Origin: Acidobacteriota bacterium
GTDB lineage: Bacteria > Acidobacteriota > Holophagae > Holophagales > Holophagaceae
Length of the DNA stretch: 33,838 bases
Assembly (NCBI GenBank): GCA_021802985.1
Contig: JAJZQW010000024.1
Coordinates: 1-33,838 of the forward strand
Direction of reading: 5' to 3'
In this document: positions 26,590-33,838 of the stretch, in pieces
How positions within the stretch are numbered: the stretch's first letter is position 1
Layout of the letters: each line of letters opens with the position of its first letter
Translations under genes and position numbers: made by a program
The notes under the pieces: generated by a model
Seen by the model: the letters and a program-made list of their open reading frames with translations, nothing else
What the model was told of the DNA's origin: nothing
Databases searched by the model: none

Positions 26590-27549
26590 ATGAAAGACGC
26601 GTCCCCCGAACAGGCCATGGATCTGGCGCAGCTCGAAAAGCCGATCCTCGAAATGGAGGCCCAGATCCAGGCCATGGCCATGGATCCCTCCCAGACCCGG
26701 GAGCGGGAGAAGCTGGAGAAGAAGCTCGACAAGCTGAAGGTCGACATCTTCTCCCACCTCACCGACTGGCAGCGGGCCCAGCTGGCCCGGCATCCCAAGC
26801 GCCCCTACACGCTGGATTACCTGGAGCGGATCTGCGAACGCTTTGAGGAACTGCACGGCGACCGCCGCTTCGGAGATGACGCCGCCATCGTGGCCGGCAT
26901 GGGCTGGATCGATGGCAATGCCGTGATGATCATCGGCCAGCAGAAGGGCCGGGACACCAAGCAGAAGATCCTCCGCAACTTCGGCATGCCCAAGCCCGAG
27001 GGCTACCGGAAGGCCTTGCGCCTCATGAAGCTGGCGGAGAAGTTCAAGCGGCCCATCCTCTGCCTCATCGACACCCCGGGCGCCTACCCCGGCGTGGATG
27101 CGGAGGAGCGCGGCCAGGCCGAGGCCATCGCCCGCAACCTGCTGGAGATGGCCAAGCTGGAAGTCCCCGTGGTGGCGGTGGTCATCGGCGAGGGCGGCAG
27201 CGGTGGGGCCCTGGCCCTGGGCGTGGCGGACCGGGTGCTGATGATGGAGAACGCCATCTATTCGGTCATTTCGCCGGAGGGTTGCGCCTCGATCCTGTGG
27301 AAGGATGCCACCCAGGCCCCCAAGGCCGCCGAGGCGCTGAAGCTCACGGCGCCGCATCTGCTGGAGCTGGGCATCATCGATAGCATCGTGAAGGAACCCC
27401 TGGGCGGCGCCCACTCCGACTTCGATGCCTCGGCCCAGTCCCTCAAGGACGCCATCATCGAGGCCTTCTCGGAGTTGGCGGAGCTGCCCGCCGACGTGCT
27501 GGTGGAGGAGCGGTACCAGAAATTCGCCCGCATGGGTTCGGTCGGCTGA
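26590..27549 (+). CDS. accA: Acetyl-CoA carboxylase carboxyltransferase subunit alpha
   Basis: A 319-residue cytosolic protein, the same length as E. coli AccA. With AccD it transfers CO2 from carboxybiotin to acetyl-CoA to make malonyl-CoA for fatty acid synthesis. Seen: the N-terminal helical region ([13 protein letters not shown] ... [13 protein letters not shown]), [61 protein letters not shown], the oxyanion block [38 protein letters not shown] and the biotin-side [16 protein letters not shown]. The ATG at 26590 has GAGG just upstream. The stop overlaps the recJ start (TGATG), so the two are translationally coupled, and the run continues on through the lpt genes to rpoN. Confidence 0.97.
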   Translation: MKDASPEQAMDLAQLEKPILEMEAQIQAMAMDPSQTREREKLEKKLDKLKVDIFSHLTDWQRAQLARHPKRPYTLDYLERICERFEELHGDRRFGDDAAIVAGMGWIDGNAVMIIGQQKGRDTKQKILRNFGMPKPEGYRKALRLMKLAEKFKRPILCLIDTPGAYPGVDAEERGQAEAIARNLLEMAKLEVPVVAVVIGEGGSGGALALGVADRVLMMENAIYSVISPEGCASILWKDATQAPKAAEALKLTAPHLLELGIIDSIVKEPLGGAHSDFDASAQSLKDAIIEAFSELAELPADVLVEERYQKFARMGSVG

Positions 27550-29225
27550 TGGGTCCGAAGGCCTGGCGCCTCCGCCGGGACGCCCCGGTGGGTGCCGCGC
27601 CCTGGAAGGCCCTGGCGGCCGCCTGGGGCCTGGATCCGCGTCTGGCCCGGCTGGCCTGGCTGCGGGGCCTGGAGCGGCCGGAGGACCTGGCCTGGCGCCT
27701 GGATGCCACCTGGGACCGCAGCACGGATCCCCACCTCCTGCCGGGGGTCGATGCGGCCGTGGTGCGGATCCAGCGGGCCATCGTGGCCCGGGAGCGGATC
27801 GTGGTCTATGGCGACTACGACGTGGACGGTGTCACCGCCACGGCCTTGCTGATGCGGGTGCTGGAGAAGCTCGGCGCGGAGGCCAGCTTCTTCATCCCCA
27901 ACCGCTTCTCCGACGGATACGGCCTCCACCTGGACTGCATCCAGGAGCTGAAGGCTGCGCGGAATCCGGCCTTGCTGATCTCCGTGGACTGCGGGGTGCG
28001 GAGCGTGGCGGAGGTGGCCGCCAGCCTGGAGCTGGGCCTGGACTGGGTCATCACGGACCACCATGGCCTGGGGTCCGAGCTGCCCGGGGCCTGCGCCGTG
28101 GTCCATCCCCACCTCGGCGAGTACGCGAACCGGCACCTGGCGGGCGTGGGCGTGGCCTTCAAGCTGGCCCAGGCGCTGCTTGGCGCGGTGCCCACGCCGA
28201 AGGCTGGGGATGCCCCCTTCCTGGACGGCCTGCTCAAGCTGGTGGCCATCGGCACCGTGGCGGACATGATGCCCCTCGCGGGCGAGAACGCCCTGCTGGT
28301 GCGGCGGGGACTGGCTTCCCTCGCGGAGAAGAACGGGCCCGGCCTCGCCGCCCTGGTGCGGGCCGCCCGCAAGGAGGGGCCGCTGGGCGCCCAGGACATC
28401 GCCTTCGGCATCGCCCCCCGACTGAACGCCGTGGGCCGGATGGGGGGCGCGGAGGACGCGGTGCGCCTGCTGCTGACGCGGGAGGCCGCCGAGGCGCAGA
28501 CCCTCATGGCGCGGGTGGAGGCCCTCAACCAGGAGCGCCGCAGCATCCAGCGGGAGCTGTCGGCCAGCTTGGATCCGCCGGGGCCGGAAGCCTTCGACCT
28601 GGTCCTGGATCCCGCGGCCCACAAGGGGGTCATCGGCATCGTCGCCGGCCAGCGCATGCGCGCCAGCGGCCGCCCGGCGGGCGTCTGCACGGTGGTGGAC
28701 GGGGTGGCCCACTGCAGCCTCCGCGCCCCCGAGGGCTACGATCTGGGCGAGCTGCTGGCCCTGGTCCAGCCCTTCATCCTGGGCGGGGGCGGCCACCGGG
28801 CCGCCGCGGGCCTCAGCTTCGAGGCGGCCCGCCTGCCCTTCGTGCGCCAGGCCCTCCAGCGGGGCGCGAGCCTCCAGGCTGCGGGTCGGGAGCTGCCCCC
28901 CCTCCTGGTGGATGGCACCCCGGAGGATCTGCCGGAGGACGGTGACCTCGCCCGGCTCGAACCCTACGGGCAGGGCTTCCCGCCTCCGCTGGCCCACCTG
29001 TCGGGCACCCTGGCCGCGCCTCCCAACGTCTTCGGGGAGGATCACTGGAAGCTCCGTTTTCCGGGCATTCCCGATCCGCTCACCTGGTTCGCCGGGGCGG
29101 AGCGGCCCGGCCTGCCCGGCGCCGGCGCCTCCCTGCATCTGGCGGCCACGCCCCAGGCCAGCCCCCGCTGGGGCCGGTCCTGGCTGGTGGAGGCGGAACT
29201 GACGCCCGGGGAGGCCCCCCGGTGA
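27549..29225 (+). CDS. recJ: Single-stranded-DNA-specific exonuclease RecJ
   Basis: A 558-residue 5'-to-3' ssDNA exonuclease used in recombination and mismatch repair. DHH-family motifs: I, YGDYDVDGVTATALL (about 87-101); II, SVDCGVRS; III, TDHH (about 169-172); then HLAGVGVAFKLAQAL and KLVAIGTVADMMPL (motif IV, catalytic Asp). The DHHA1 domain follows with GGGGHRAAAG (about 411-420) and the preceding RLNAVGRMG block. The C-terminal OB-like region includes LEPYGQGFPPP and the VFGEDHWKLRF strand. The length is typical. The ATG overlaps the accA stop. The last codons overlap the GTG of the LPS-export gene (GTGA), so three genes in a row are coupled. There is no sign of damage. Confidence 0.96.
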   Translation: MGPKAWRLRRDAPVGAAPWKALAAAWGLDPRLARLAWLRGLERPEDLAWRLDATWDRSTDPHLLPGVDAAVVRIQRAIVARERIVVYGDYDVDGVTATALLMRVLEKLGAEASFFIPNRFSDGYGLHLDCIQELKAARNPALLISVDCGVRSVAEVAASLELGLDWVITDHHGLGSELPGACAVVHPHLGEYANRHLAGVGVAFKLAQALLGAVPTPKAGDAPFLDGLLKLVAIGTVADMMPLAGENALLVRRGLASLAEKNGPGLAALVRAARKEGPLGAQDIAFGIAPRLNAVGRMGGAEDAVRLLLTREAAEAQTLMARVEALNQERRSIQRELSASLDPPGPEAFDLVLDPAAHKGVIGIVAGQRMRASGRPAGVCTVVDGVAHCSLRAPEGYDLGELLALVQPFILGGGGHRAAAGLSFEAARLPFVRQALQRGASLQAAGRELPPLLVDGTPEDLPEDGDLARLEPYGQGFPPPLAHLSGTLAAPPNVFGEDHWKLRFPGIPDPLTWFAGAERPGLPGAGASLHLAATPQASPRWGRSWLVEAELTPGEAPR

Positions 29226-30964
29226 GGTTTCCGACGCTGCCCCCGGCCCGACACCCCCTGTGGCGGGGCCTGGGTGGCGTCCTGCTGGCCGTGGTGCTGG
29301 GCCTCACCACGCGGTTCATGCTCATCAGCCCCAGGGGCCTCCCCAACCGGACGGGCGGCGGCGATCCCCTGTTCACCGAGCGGAGCCGGGGCAGCGTCGG
29401 CACGCTCACCGAGCAGCTGGGGCCCAACCGCATGGTCCTCGACTACAAGACCATCGCCGGATCCGAGGAGGATCTTCGGTTGGAGGAGGTCACCGGCCGC
29501 ATGGAGGAGCAGGCGGGCCTCTGGCGCATGACCTCCCCCACCGCCCTCCGCCGCGAGGGTGTGTGGACCTTGCTGGCGCCCATGGACTTGCAGGTGCTCC
29601 AGCCGGGGACCAACCAGGTCCTGGGTCAGGGCCACATTGACGGTATGGCCCCTGCGCTCCGCTGGACCGGTGGGCTCTGGGAGGGACTCTCGCCGTTGCA
29701 CTGGGAGTCGCTCCAGGGCTCCGGCCAGGGCGAGTGGGACCTGCCCACCGGCTGGCGCCGGGAGCTGGATGGCCGGATCCAGGTGGACAAGGGCCCCGTG
29801 GTCTGGCGGGCGCCAAAGGCGGCGCCGGGGGTAGCTGCGGCCACCCTTCTGGGCATGGAATCCGACCGGCTCTGGGCCACCCCGGGCTTCGAGACGGGCC
29901 GCCTGGAGCAGGTCCAGGCCCACCTGTCCGAGGGTTCCCTGCGGGCCGCCGTGGCGGACCTTGCCCCGGACACGGTCACCTGGCCCGCCCCCCTGTCCTT
30001 CGAGCGGAATGACGGCTGGCGGGGCCAGGCCCAGGGCGGCGTCGCGCCCCGGCCGGCGCCCGGTGCCAGCTTCCAGCAGGTGGAGCTGCGGTCCTTCCAG
30101 GCCCACCGCACCCTGCCCACCGGAGAGGAACGGCTGTCCGCCGAGGGGGTCCGGTGGACGCCGGCGGGGCTGCGGCTGGAGGGCAACGTGGTCTGGGATC
30201 AGCCCCTGGATGGGCAACGGCTCACCCTCAAGGCGCCCCGGGTCTTCCTCCGTGAGGGCGCGGGCAAGGATCTGCCGGCCAATCTTCCCGTAGGCCAGGC
30301 CGTGGCGGAGGGCCAGGCGGTGCTCCAGTGGGGGGCCCGCAGCCTCACGTCCCCGCGGATCCAGGTCCAGCGGGCCACCCGGCGGTGGCGCCTGCAGGCG
30401 CCGGTGCTGGGCCGCGGCGAGGACGGCACCTTCAGCAGCGGGGCGGGCAGCGGCGATCCCCGGGCCTGGACCTTCGAGGGCCCGGTCCAGGTGAACCTGA
30501 CCAGCGGGGGCAGCCTGCGGGGCAGCCAGCTGGTCTGGGAGAACGCGCGCTGGACCCTCACCGGCCAGCCGGCGGCCTGGTCGCGGTTGCGGGAGCGGCT
30601 CTCCGGCCCTCGCATCCTCCGGCAGGGGGACGTGGTCTCCTTCCCCGAGGGACTGAACGGCACCCTGGCGGCGGCCGATGGCGATGTGTTCCTGCGCGCC
30701 GAGCATGGCCAGAGCGAACCCCAGCGGGTGGTCCTCTCCGGCGGCGTGGAGTGCCGCGGGCAGGGCTGGGATCTGGCGGCCCAGGCCATCACCGTGACCG
30801 TGGGCCCGGACCGGGCCGTGAAGCTCATCCAGGCCAAGGGCGCCGTCTCCCTCCGGGGGCGGCTGGGGGAGGGCCAGGGGGAGGCCCTGGAACTGGAGCC
30901 GGGACCCCGGATCGTCCGGTGGCAGGGACGGGTCCGCGGCAAGGGCGCGGGGCCTTCGTGGTAA
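29222..30964 (+). CDS. LptC/LptA-like LPS-export protein, unusually long
   Basis: A 580-residue protein with an N-terminal membrane anchor (about 14-35, LWRGLGGVLLAVVLGLTTRFML) and an otherwise periplasmic body made of short beta repeats. The first part (about 60-150: DYKTIAGSEEDLRLEEVTGRM ... WRMTSPTALRREGVWTLLAPMDL) has the LptC pattern, in which each strand describes a transient precursor. The C-terminal third has OstA/LptA-like units (LSAEGVRW, LEGNVVWDQ, VFLREGAG, VVLSGGVECRGQGWDLAAQAITVTV, LIQAKGAVSLRG). LptC and LptA form the periplasmic bridge that carries LPS from LptBFG to the outer membrane. Position directly before lptB, as in the lptC-lptA-lptB-rpoN-hpf order, supports this. The GTG at 29222 overlaps the recJ stop. 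Separate lptC and lptA genes are not seen. Confidence 0.7.
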   Translation: MRFPTLPPARHPLWRGLGGVLLAVVLGLTTRFMLISPRGLPNRTGGGDPLFTERSRGSVGTLTEQLGPNRMVLDYKTIAGSEEDLRLEEVTGRMEEQAGLWRMTSPTALRREGVWTLLAPMDLQVLQPGTNQVLGQGHIDGMAPALRWTGGLWEGLSPLHWESLQGSGQGEWDLPTGWRRELDGRIQVDKGPVVWRAPKAAPGVAAATLLGMESDRLWATPGFETGRLEQVQAHLSEGSLRAAVADLAPDTVTWPAPLSFERNDGWRGQAQGGVAPRPAPGASFQQVELRSFQAHRTLPTGEERLSAEGVRWTPAGLRLEGNVVWDQPLDGQRLTLKAPRVFLREGAGKDLPANLPVGQAVAEGQAVLQWGARSLTSPRIQVQRATRRWRLQAPVLGRGEDGTFSSGAGSGDPRAWTFEGPVQVNLTSGGSLRGSQLVWENARWTLTGQPAAWSRLRERLSGPRILRQGDVVSFPEGLNGTLAAADGDVFLRAEHGQSEPQRVVLSGGVECRGQGWDLAAQAITVTVGPDRAVKLIQAKGAVSLRGRLGEGQGEALELEPGPRIVRWQGRVRGKGAGPSW

Positions 30965-30977
30965 GGATGAAGGTGTG

Positions 30978-31715
30978 ATGGAACCCAAGACCCCCTGCCT
31001 CGAGGCCGTGAACCTCCAGAAACGCTACGGCGATCGCATCGTTGTGCGGGATGTGAGCCTCTGCGTGGGCATGGGGGAGGTGGTGGGCCTGCTCGGCCCC
31101 AACGGGGCGGGGAAGACCACCACGTTCTACATGGTGGTGGGCGTGGAGGCCCCGGACCGGGGCAGCATCCGGTGGCTGGGGAACGACATCACCGAGGCCC
31201 CCATGCATCGCCGGGCGCGGCTGGGCATCGGGTACCTGGCCCAGGAATCCAGTGTCTTCCGGGGACTGACCGTGTGGGAGAACCTCATGGCCCTGGCCGA
31301 GTTGCAGCCCATCTCCAAGGCCGAGCAGAAGGACCGCTGTGCCCGGATGCTGGCGGACTTCCACCTGGAGACGGTGCGGGACACCCTGGGCATGAGCCTC
31401 TCCGGCGGCGAGCGCCGCCGCTGCGAGCTGGCCCGGGCCCTGGTCACCGAACCGCGTATCATGCTCTTGGACGAACCCTTCGCCGGGGTGGATCCCAAAT
31501 CCGTGCTGGAGATCCAGAGCCTCATCGCGGACTTGAAGGCCCGGGGGATCGGCGTTCTCATCACGGATCACAATGTCCGGGAGACCTTGCAGATCGCGGA
31601 TCGCGCCTATATCTTGGCGGATGGAATGATCATGAAGCACGGCTTGCCCAGCGAAATCGCCGAGGACCCGGACATCCGGCGGGTCTACCTGGGCGATCGT
31701 TTCAGGCTCGATTGA
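30978..31715 (+). CDS. lptB: LPS export ABC transporter ATP-binding protein LptB
   Basis: A 245-residue cytosolic ATPase that powers LptFG to extract LPS from the inner membrane. Motifs: Walker A GPNGAGKTT (about 40-48), Q-loop LAQESSVFRGLTVWENL, signature LSGGERRRCELARAL, Walker B IMLLDEPFAGVDP, and the LptB-specific switch block ITDHNVRETLQIADRAYIL. The C-terminus ends VYLGDRFRLD, the usual LptB tail. The ATG at 30978 has AAGG 4 nt upstream; a GTG one codon earlier is also possible. The gene starts 13 nt after the LptC/LptA-like gene and its stop overlaps the rpoN start (TGATG), confirming the conserved lptB-rpoN arrangement. Confidence 0.96.
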   Translation: MEPKTPCLEAVNLQKRYGDRIVVRDVSLCVGMGEVVGLLGPNGAGKTTTFYMVVGVEAPDRGSIRWLGNDITEAPMHRRARLGIGYLAQESSVFRGLTVWENLMALAELQPISKAEQKDRCARMLADFHLETVRDTLGMSLSGGERRRCELARALVTEPRIMLLDEPFAGVDPKSVLEIQSLIADLKARGIGVLITDHNVRETLQIADRAYILADGMIMKHGLPSEIAEDPDIRRVYLGDRFRLD

Positions 31716-33283
31716 TGGCCGCCGGTCCGTTCCTCTCCCAACGCCTGGCCCACAGCCAGACCCTGGCCCTGACGCCGGCCATGCAGCTCAAGCTGAAGCT
31801 GTGGCAGATGAACCTCCAGGAGTTGTCCCAGACCGTCGAGCGCGAGCTGGAGGACAACCCGCTGCTGGAGCTGGCCGAGGATGCCGACGAAGTGCCCACC
31901 CTCGAGGCCATCGAGGAGGGCCGGGATTCGGATGTGACCGAAGGTTCTGCCGAGCAGATGGCCGATGGCGTGGAACTGCCCGAAGGCGTGGATACCGTGG
32001 ACCTGGGGCCCCTTCTGGACGCCGCCGGCGAGATGAACCCGGAGAGCGATCTGGAGCGGTTCACCGAAGAGGGCGTGGCCCAGGTCCAGGAAACGGACAT
32101 GGGGGCTGAGAACAGCTGGGATACCGACATCCCGCGCACCAGCAGCCTGCCCGAGGAGGACCGGTTCTCCTGGGAGGATCGCCTCAGCGCCACCGTGTCG
32201 CTGCAGGATCATCTCATCAGCCAGCTCTACGAGACGCTGGAGCACGAGGATCCCCGGGCCGGCCTGGTGGAGCGCCTCATCGACCGCCTGGATCCCAAGG
32301 GCTTCCTGCGGCTGGACCCGGACCATCCTTCGGCGGAGACGTCATTGGCGCTTCTGGCCGCGGACCTGGGCGTAACGGAGGAGGCGCTGCGGAGGGCCCT
32401 GGACGTCCTGCAGGAGCTCGATCCCTCCGGCGTGGGCTGCTTCACCGTGCAGGAGAGCTTGCTGCTGCAACTGCGTCACGCGGGGGCCGAGCCCGATGAT
32501 CTGGCCGTGCGCATCATCCAGGACCATTCCGAATTGCTGGGCCAGCGCGACAGCGTCAAGCTCCGGCGCGTCCTGGGCTGCTGCGACGAGGAGCTGGCCG
32601 TCGCCATGGAACAGCTCAAGCACCTGAATCCCTCGCCGGGCCGGGCCTTCGATCCCGAAGGCGAGCGGGTCGTGAAGCCCGACGTGGTGGTGATCCGGAG
32701 CGAGGACGGCAACTGGAGGATCTACCTCAACGACGAGGGACTTCCCCGCCTGCGGGTCAACGGCGAGTACCAGCGGTTCCTCGCCTCCACGGACGCCAAG
32801 GCCGACAAGGATTTCATCCGCGAGCGGTTCCGCAGCGCCCGGGACTTCATCCGGGGCGTGGAGGACCGCAACCGCACGGTGCTGCGCGTCGCCGCCCAGA
32901 TCGTGGAGCTGCAGAAGGCGTTCCTGGAAAACGGCATCGAGCACCTGCGGCCCATGGTGCTGCGCGACGTGGCCGAGGCCACGGGCTTCCACGAAAGCAC
33001 CATCAGCCGCGTGGTGAAGTCCAAGACCATCCACACCCCGCAGGGCCTCTACGATCTGAACTACTTCTTCTCCGCCCGCCCGAAGGATTCCGATGTCTCC
33101 GCCACCGTGGTCAAGCACCGCATCAAGGCGTACATTCAAGCCGAGGATGTGGCCAAACCCCTCTCCGACGAGGCCATTGCGGGCCTGCTGGAGCGGGATG
33201 GCATCAAGGTCGCCCGCCGTACCGTCAACAAGTACCGCGAGGAATTGAAGATTCCTCCAGCATCCCAGCGCCGACGCCGATGA
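31715..33283 (+). CDS. rpoN: RNA polymerase sigma-54 factor RpoN
   Basis: A 522-residue alternative sigma factor that recognises -24/-12 promoters and needs an AAA+ activator to open them. Region I at the N-terminus has the Gln/Leu-rich LTPAMQLKLKLWQMNLQELSQ and ELEDNPLLE. An acidic region II follows (about 55-140). The core-binding region contains DHLISQLYETL, LDPKGFLRLD, LQELDPSGVGCFTVQESLLLQLR, LNPSPGRAF and VVKPDVVV. The DNA-binding part has the helix-turn-helix MVLRDVAEATGFHESTISRVVKSK and the RpoN box ARRTVNKYRE (500-509). The ATG overlaps the lptB stop. A match to its promoter type lies at 19785-19801 in this window. Confidence 0.97.
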   Translation: MAAGPFLSQRLAHSQTLALTPAMQLKLKLWQMNLQELSQTVERELEDNPLLELAEDADEVPTLEAIEEGRDSDVTEGSAEQMADGVELPEGVDTVDLGPLLDAAGEMNPESDLERFTEEGVAQVQETDMGAENSWDTDIPRTSSLPEEDRFSWEDRLSATVSLQDHLISQLYETLEHEDPRAGLVERLIDRLDPKGFLRLDPDHPSAETSLALLAADLGVTEEALRRALDVLQELDPSGVGCFTVQESLLLQLRHAGAEPDDLAVRIIQDHSELLGQRDSVKLRRVLGCCDEELAVAMEQLKHLNPSPGRAFDPEGERVVKPDVVVIRSEDGNWRIYLNDEGLPRLRVNGEYQRFLASTDAKADKDFIRERFRSARDFIRGVEDRNRTVLRVAAQIVELQKAFLENGIEHLRPMVLRDVAEATGFHESTISRVVKSKTIHTPQGLYDLNYFFSARPKDSDVSATVVKHRIKAYIQAEDVAKPLSDEAIAGLLERDGIKVARRTVNKYREELKIPPASQRRRR

Positions 33284-33288
33284 GCCCG

Positions 33289-33307
33289 CCATGGGCATGG
33301 CCCATGG
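33289..33307 (+). promoter_or_regulatory. Hairpin in the rpoN-hpf gap
   Basis: CCATGGGC (33289-33296) pairs with GCCCATGG (33300-33307) around an ATG loop, starting 6 nt after the rpoN stop. There is no T-tract, so it is not a terminator; it may limit read-through or stabilise one side of the transcript. A second small GC hairpin follows at about 33339-33355. Confidence 0.35.
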
Positions 33308-33370
33308 CACCTGCCCTGATCCCGCGCCCCCGCTTTTCCGGGCCGCCCGGCCCACATTGAGGAGTGCCCC

Positions 33371-33694
33371 ATGAAGGTCAACTACACCGGCCGCCACGTG
33401 GAGCTCACTGAGCCCCTGAAGACGCATGTGAAGGAGCGGTTGGACAAGATGGCCAGTTACCTGGATGACATCATCGATGTCCACGTGATCCTGGGCGTCG
33501 AGAAGCACCGGCACATGGCCGAGATCACCCTCAAGACCCGCGCCAGCGCCTTCGTGGCCTCGGCGACGACGGACGACATGTACCAGAGCATCAACCAGGC
33601 CGTGGACAAGCTGGAGGCCCAGGCCCACAAGCTCCAGGGCAAGCGCAACACCCACCCCCACGAGAGCGCCAAGGCCGCGACCGCGGAAGAGTAG
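33371..33694 (+). CDS. hpf: Ribosome hibernation-promoting factor (HPF/YfiA family)
   Basis: A 107-residue protein of the short HPF type, which binds the 30S decoding region and silences ribosomes in stationary phase or starvation. Seen: MKVNYTGRHVELTEPLKTHVKERLDKM (first strand and helix), the middle strands VHVILGVEKHRHMAEITLKTRASAFVASATTDDMYQSINQAVDKLEAQAHKLQGKR with the basic helix at its end. The last 12 or so residues (Ala/Glu/Lys) look disordered. There is no C-terminal dimerisation domain of the long HPF form. GAGGAG lies upstream of the ATG. It follows rpoN by 87 bp, as is usual downstream of lptB-rpoN. Confidence 0.95.
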   Translation: MKVNYTGRHVELTEPLKTHVKERLDKMASYLDDIIDVHVILGVEKHRHMAEITLKTRASAFVASATTDDMYQSINQAVDKLEAQAHKLQGKRNTHPHESAKAATAEE

Positions 33695-33742
33695 TTCTTC
33701 GATCCATTCACCTCTCACACCGATTCGTGTTCAAAAGTGAAG

Positions 33743-33838
33743 GATCCACCACGGAGCCACCGAACCCACGGAGGTGGCACGGAGGCCTCCGTGAAGCTCC
33801 GTGCATGGGCCGGCCGGAGGCCGCTTCCGGCTGCGCCG
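33743..33838. repeat. CACGGAGN-type repeat block at the right edge, cut by the window
   Basis: It opens with GATCCACCACGGAG, sharing GATCCACCACG exactly with the right arm of the GxxExxY cassette, then degenerate 8-nt units (CACGGAGC, CACCGAAC, CACGGAGG twice). The perfect 16-nt palindrome CACGGAGGCCTCCGTG (33778-33793) turns the orientation, followed by reversed units ending CTCCGTGC and a second weak hairpin (GCCGGA near 33812 with TCCGGC near 33827). The element may continue beyond the window. Confidence 0.75.

Overview
The window is GC-rich bacterial chromosome from a Gram-negative, LPS-making organism. Four things point to an anaerobic or facultative metal-respiring Acidobacteriota of the Holophaga/Geothrix type: an LPS-export block joined to rpoN and hpf, two giant multihaem c/b cytochromes, a methylmalonyl-CoA mutase large subunit of the short (split) type, and TonB-like and TldD/TldE proteins. 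This placement is an inference from gene content and style; no rRNA or tRNA gene lies in the window to settle it.

Layout. 1-3147 (minus strand): a 3'-truncated guaB, a TonB-like membrane protein and an OppD/DppD-type ABC ATPase without permeases. 3298-5560 (plus): a small DUF465/YdcH protein with its own terminator, then an MscS-family channel with a long periplasmic coiled coil. A nested palindrome (5560-5676) separates the channel from the convergent hutI. 6956-8082 (plus): a secreted protein that looks like a dead penicillin-binding/class D fold, coupled to a GIY-YIG protein whose tail overlaps the convergent rpe. 8836-11821 (minus): two exported proteins of lower GC, one an FGE/SUMF-fold lipoprotein. 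12060-15406: a YtcJ-type amidohydrolase divergent from the mutase.

15560-20090 is the respiratory heart. Two tandem inner-membrane proteins each carry 11 CxxCH haem sites followed by a b-type cytochrome membrane domain, and a small periplasmic dihaem cytochrome follows: 24 c-haem sites in 4.5 kb. The block resembles CbcL-type quinol oxidoreductases that feed extracellular electron acceptors. It has a Crp/Fnr-like site upstream of the first gene. In front of the small cytochrome lie a second Crp-like site, a dyad and a near-consensus sigma-54 (-24/-12) promoter; sigma-54 itself is encoded at 31715-33283.

20148-26466 (minus) holds a phosphohexomutase, pmbA/tldE, a GxxExxY (PD-(D/E)xK-type) gene, an in-frame CoaE-TldD fusion and a secreted PPC-like protein. 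The GxxExxY gene is bounded by 31-nt inverted repeats built from an 8-nt CACGAAGN unit and sits precisely in the tldD-tldE junction. Related gene-less palindromes occur at 5560-5676 and at the right edge (33743-33838). Together they suggest a family of mobile or amplifying repeats with a nuclease-like protein as its coding member, the best candidate here for an under-described system.

26590-33694 (plus) is a tightly coupled run: accA, recJ (ATGA-type overlap), an unusual 580-residue LptC/LptA-like protein, lptB, rpoN and hpf.
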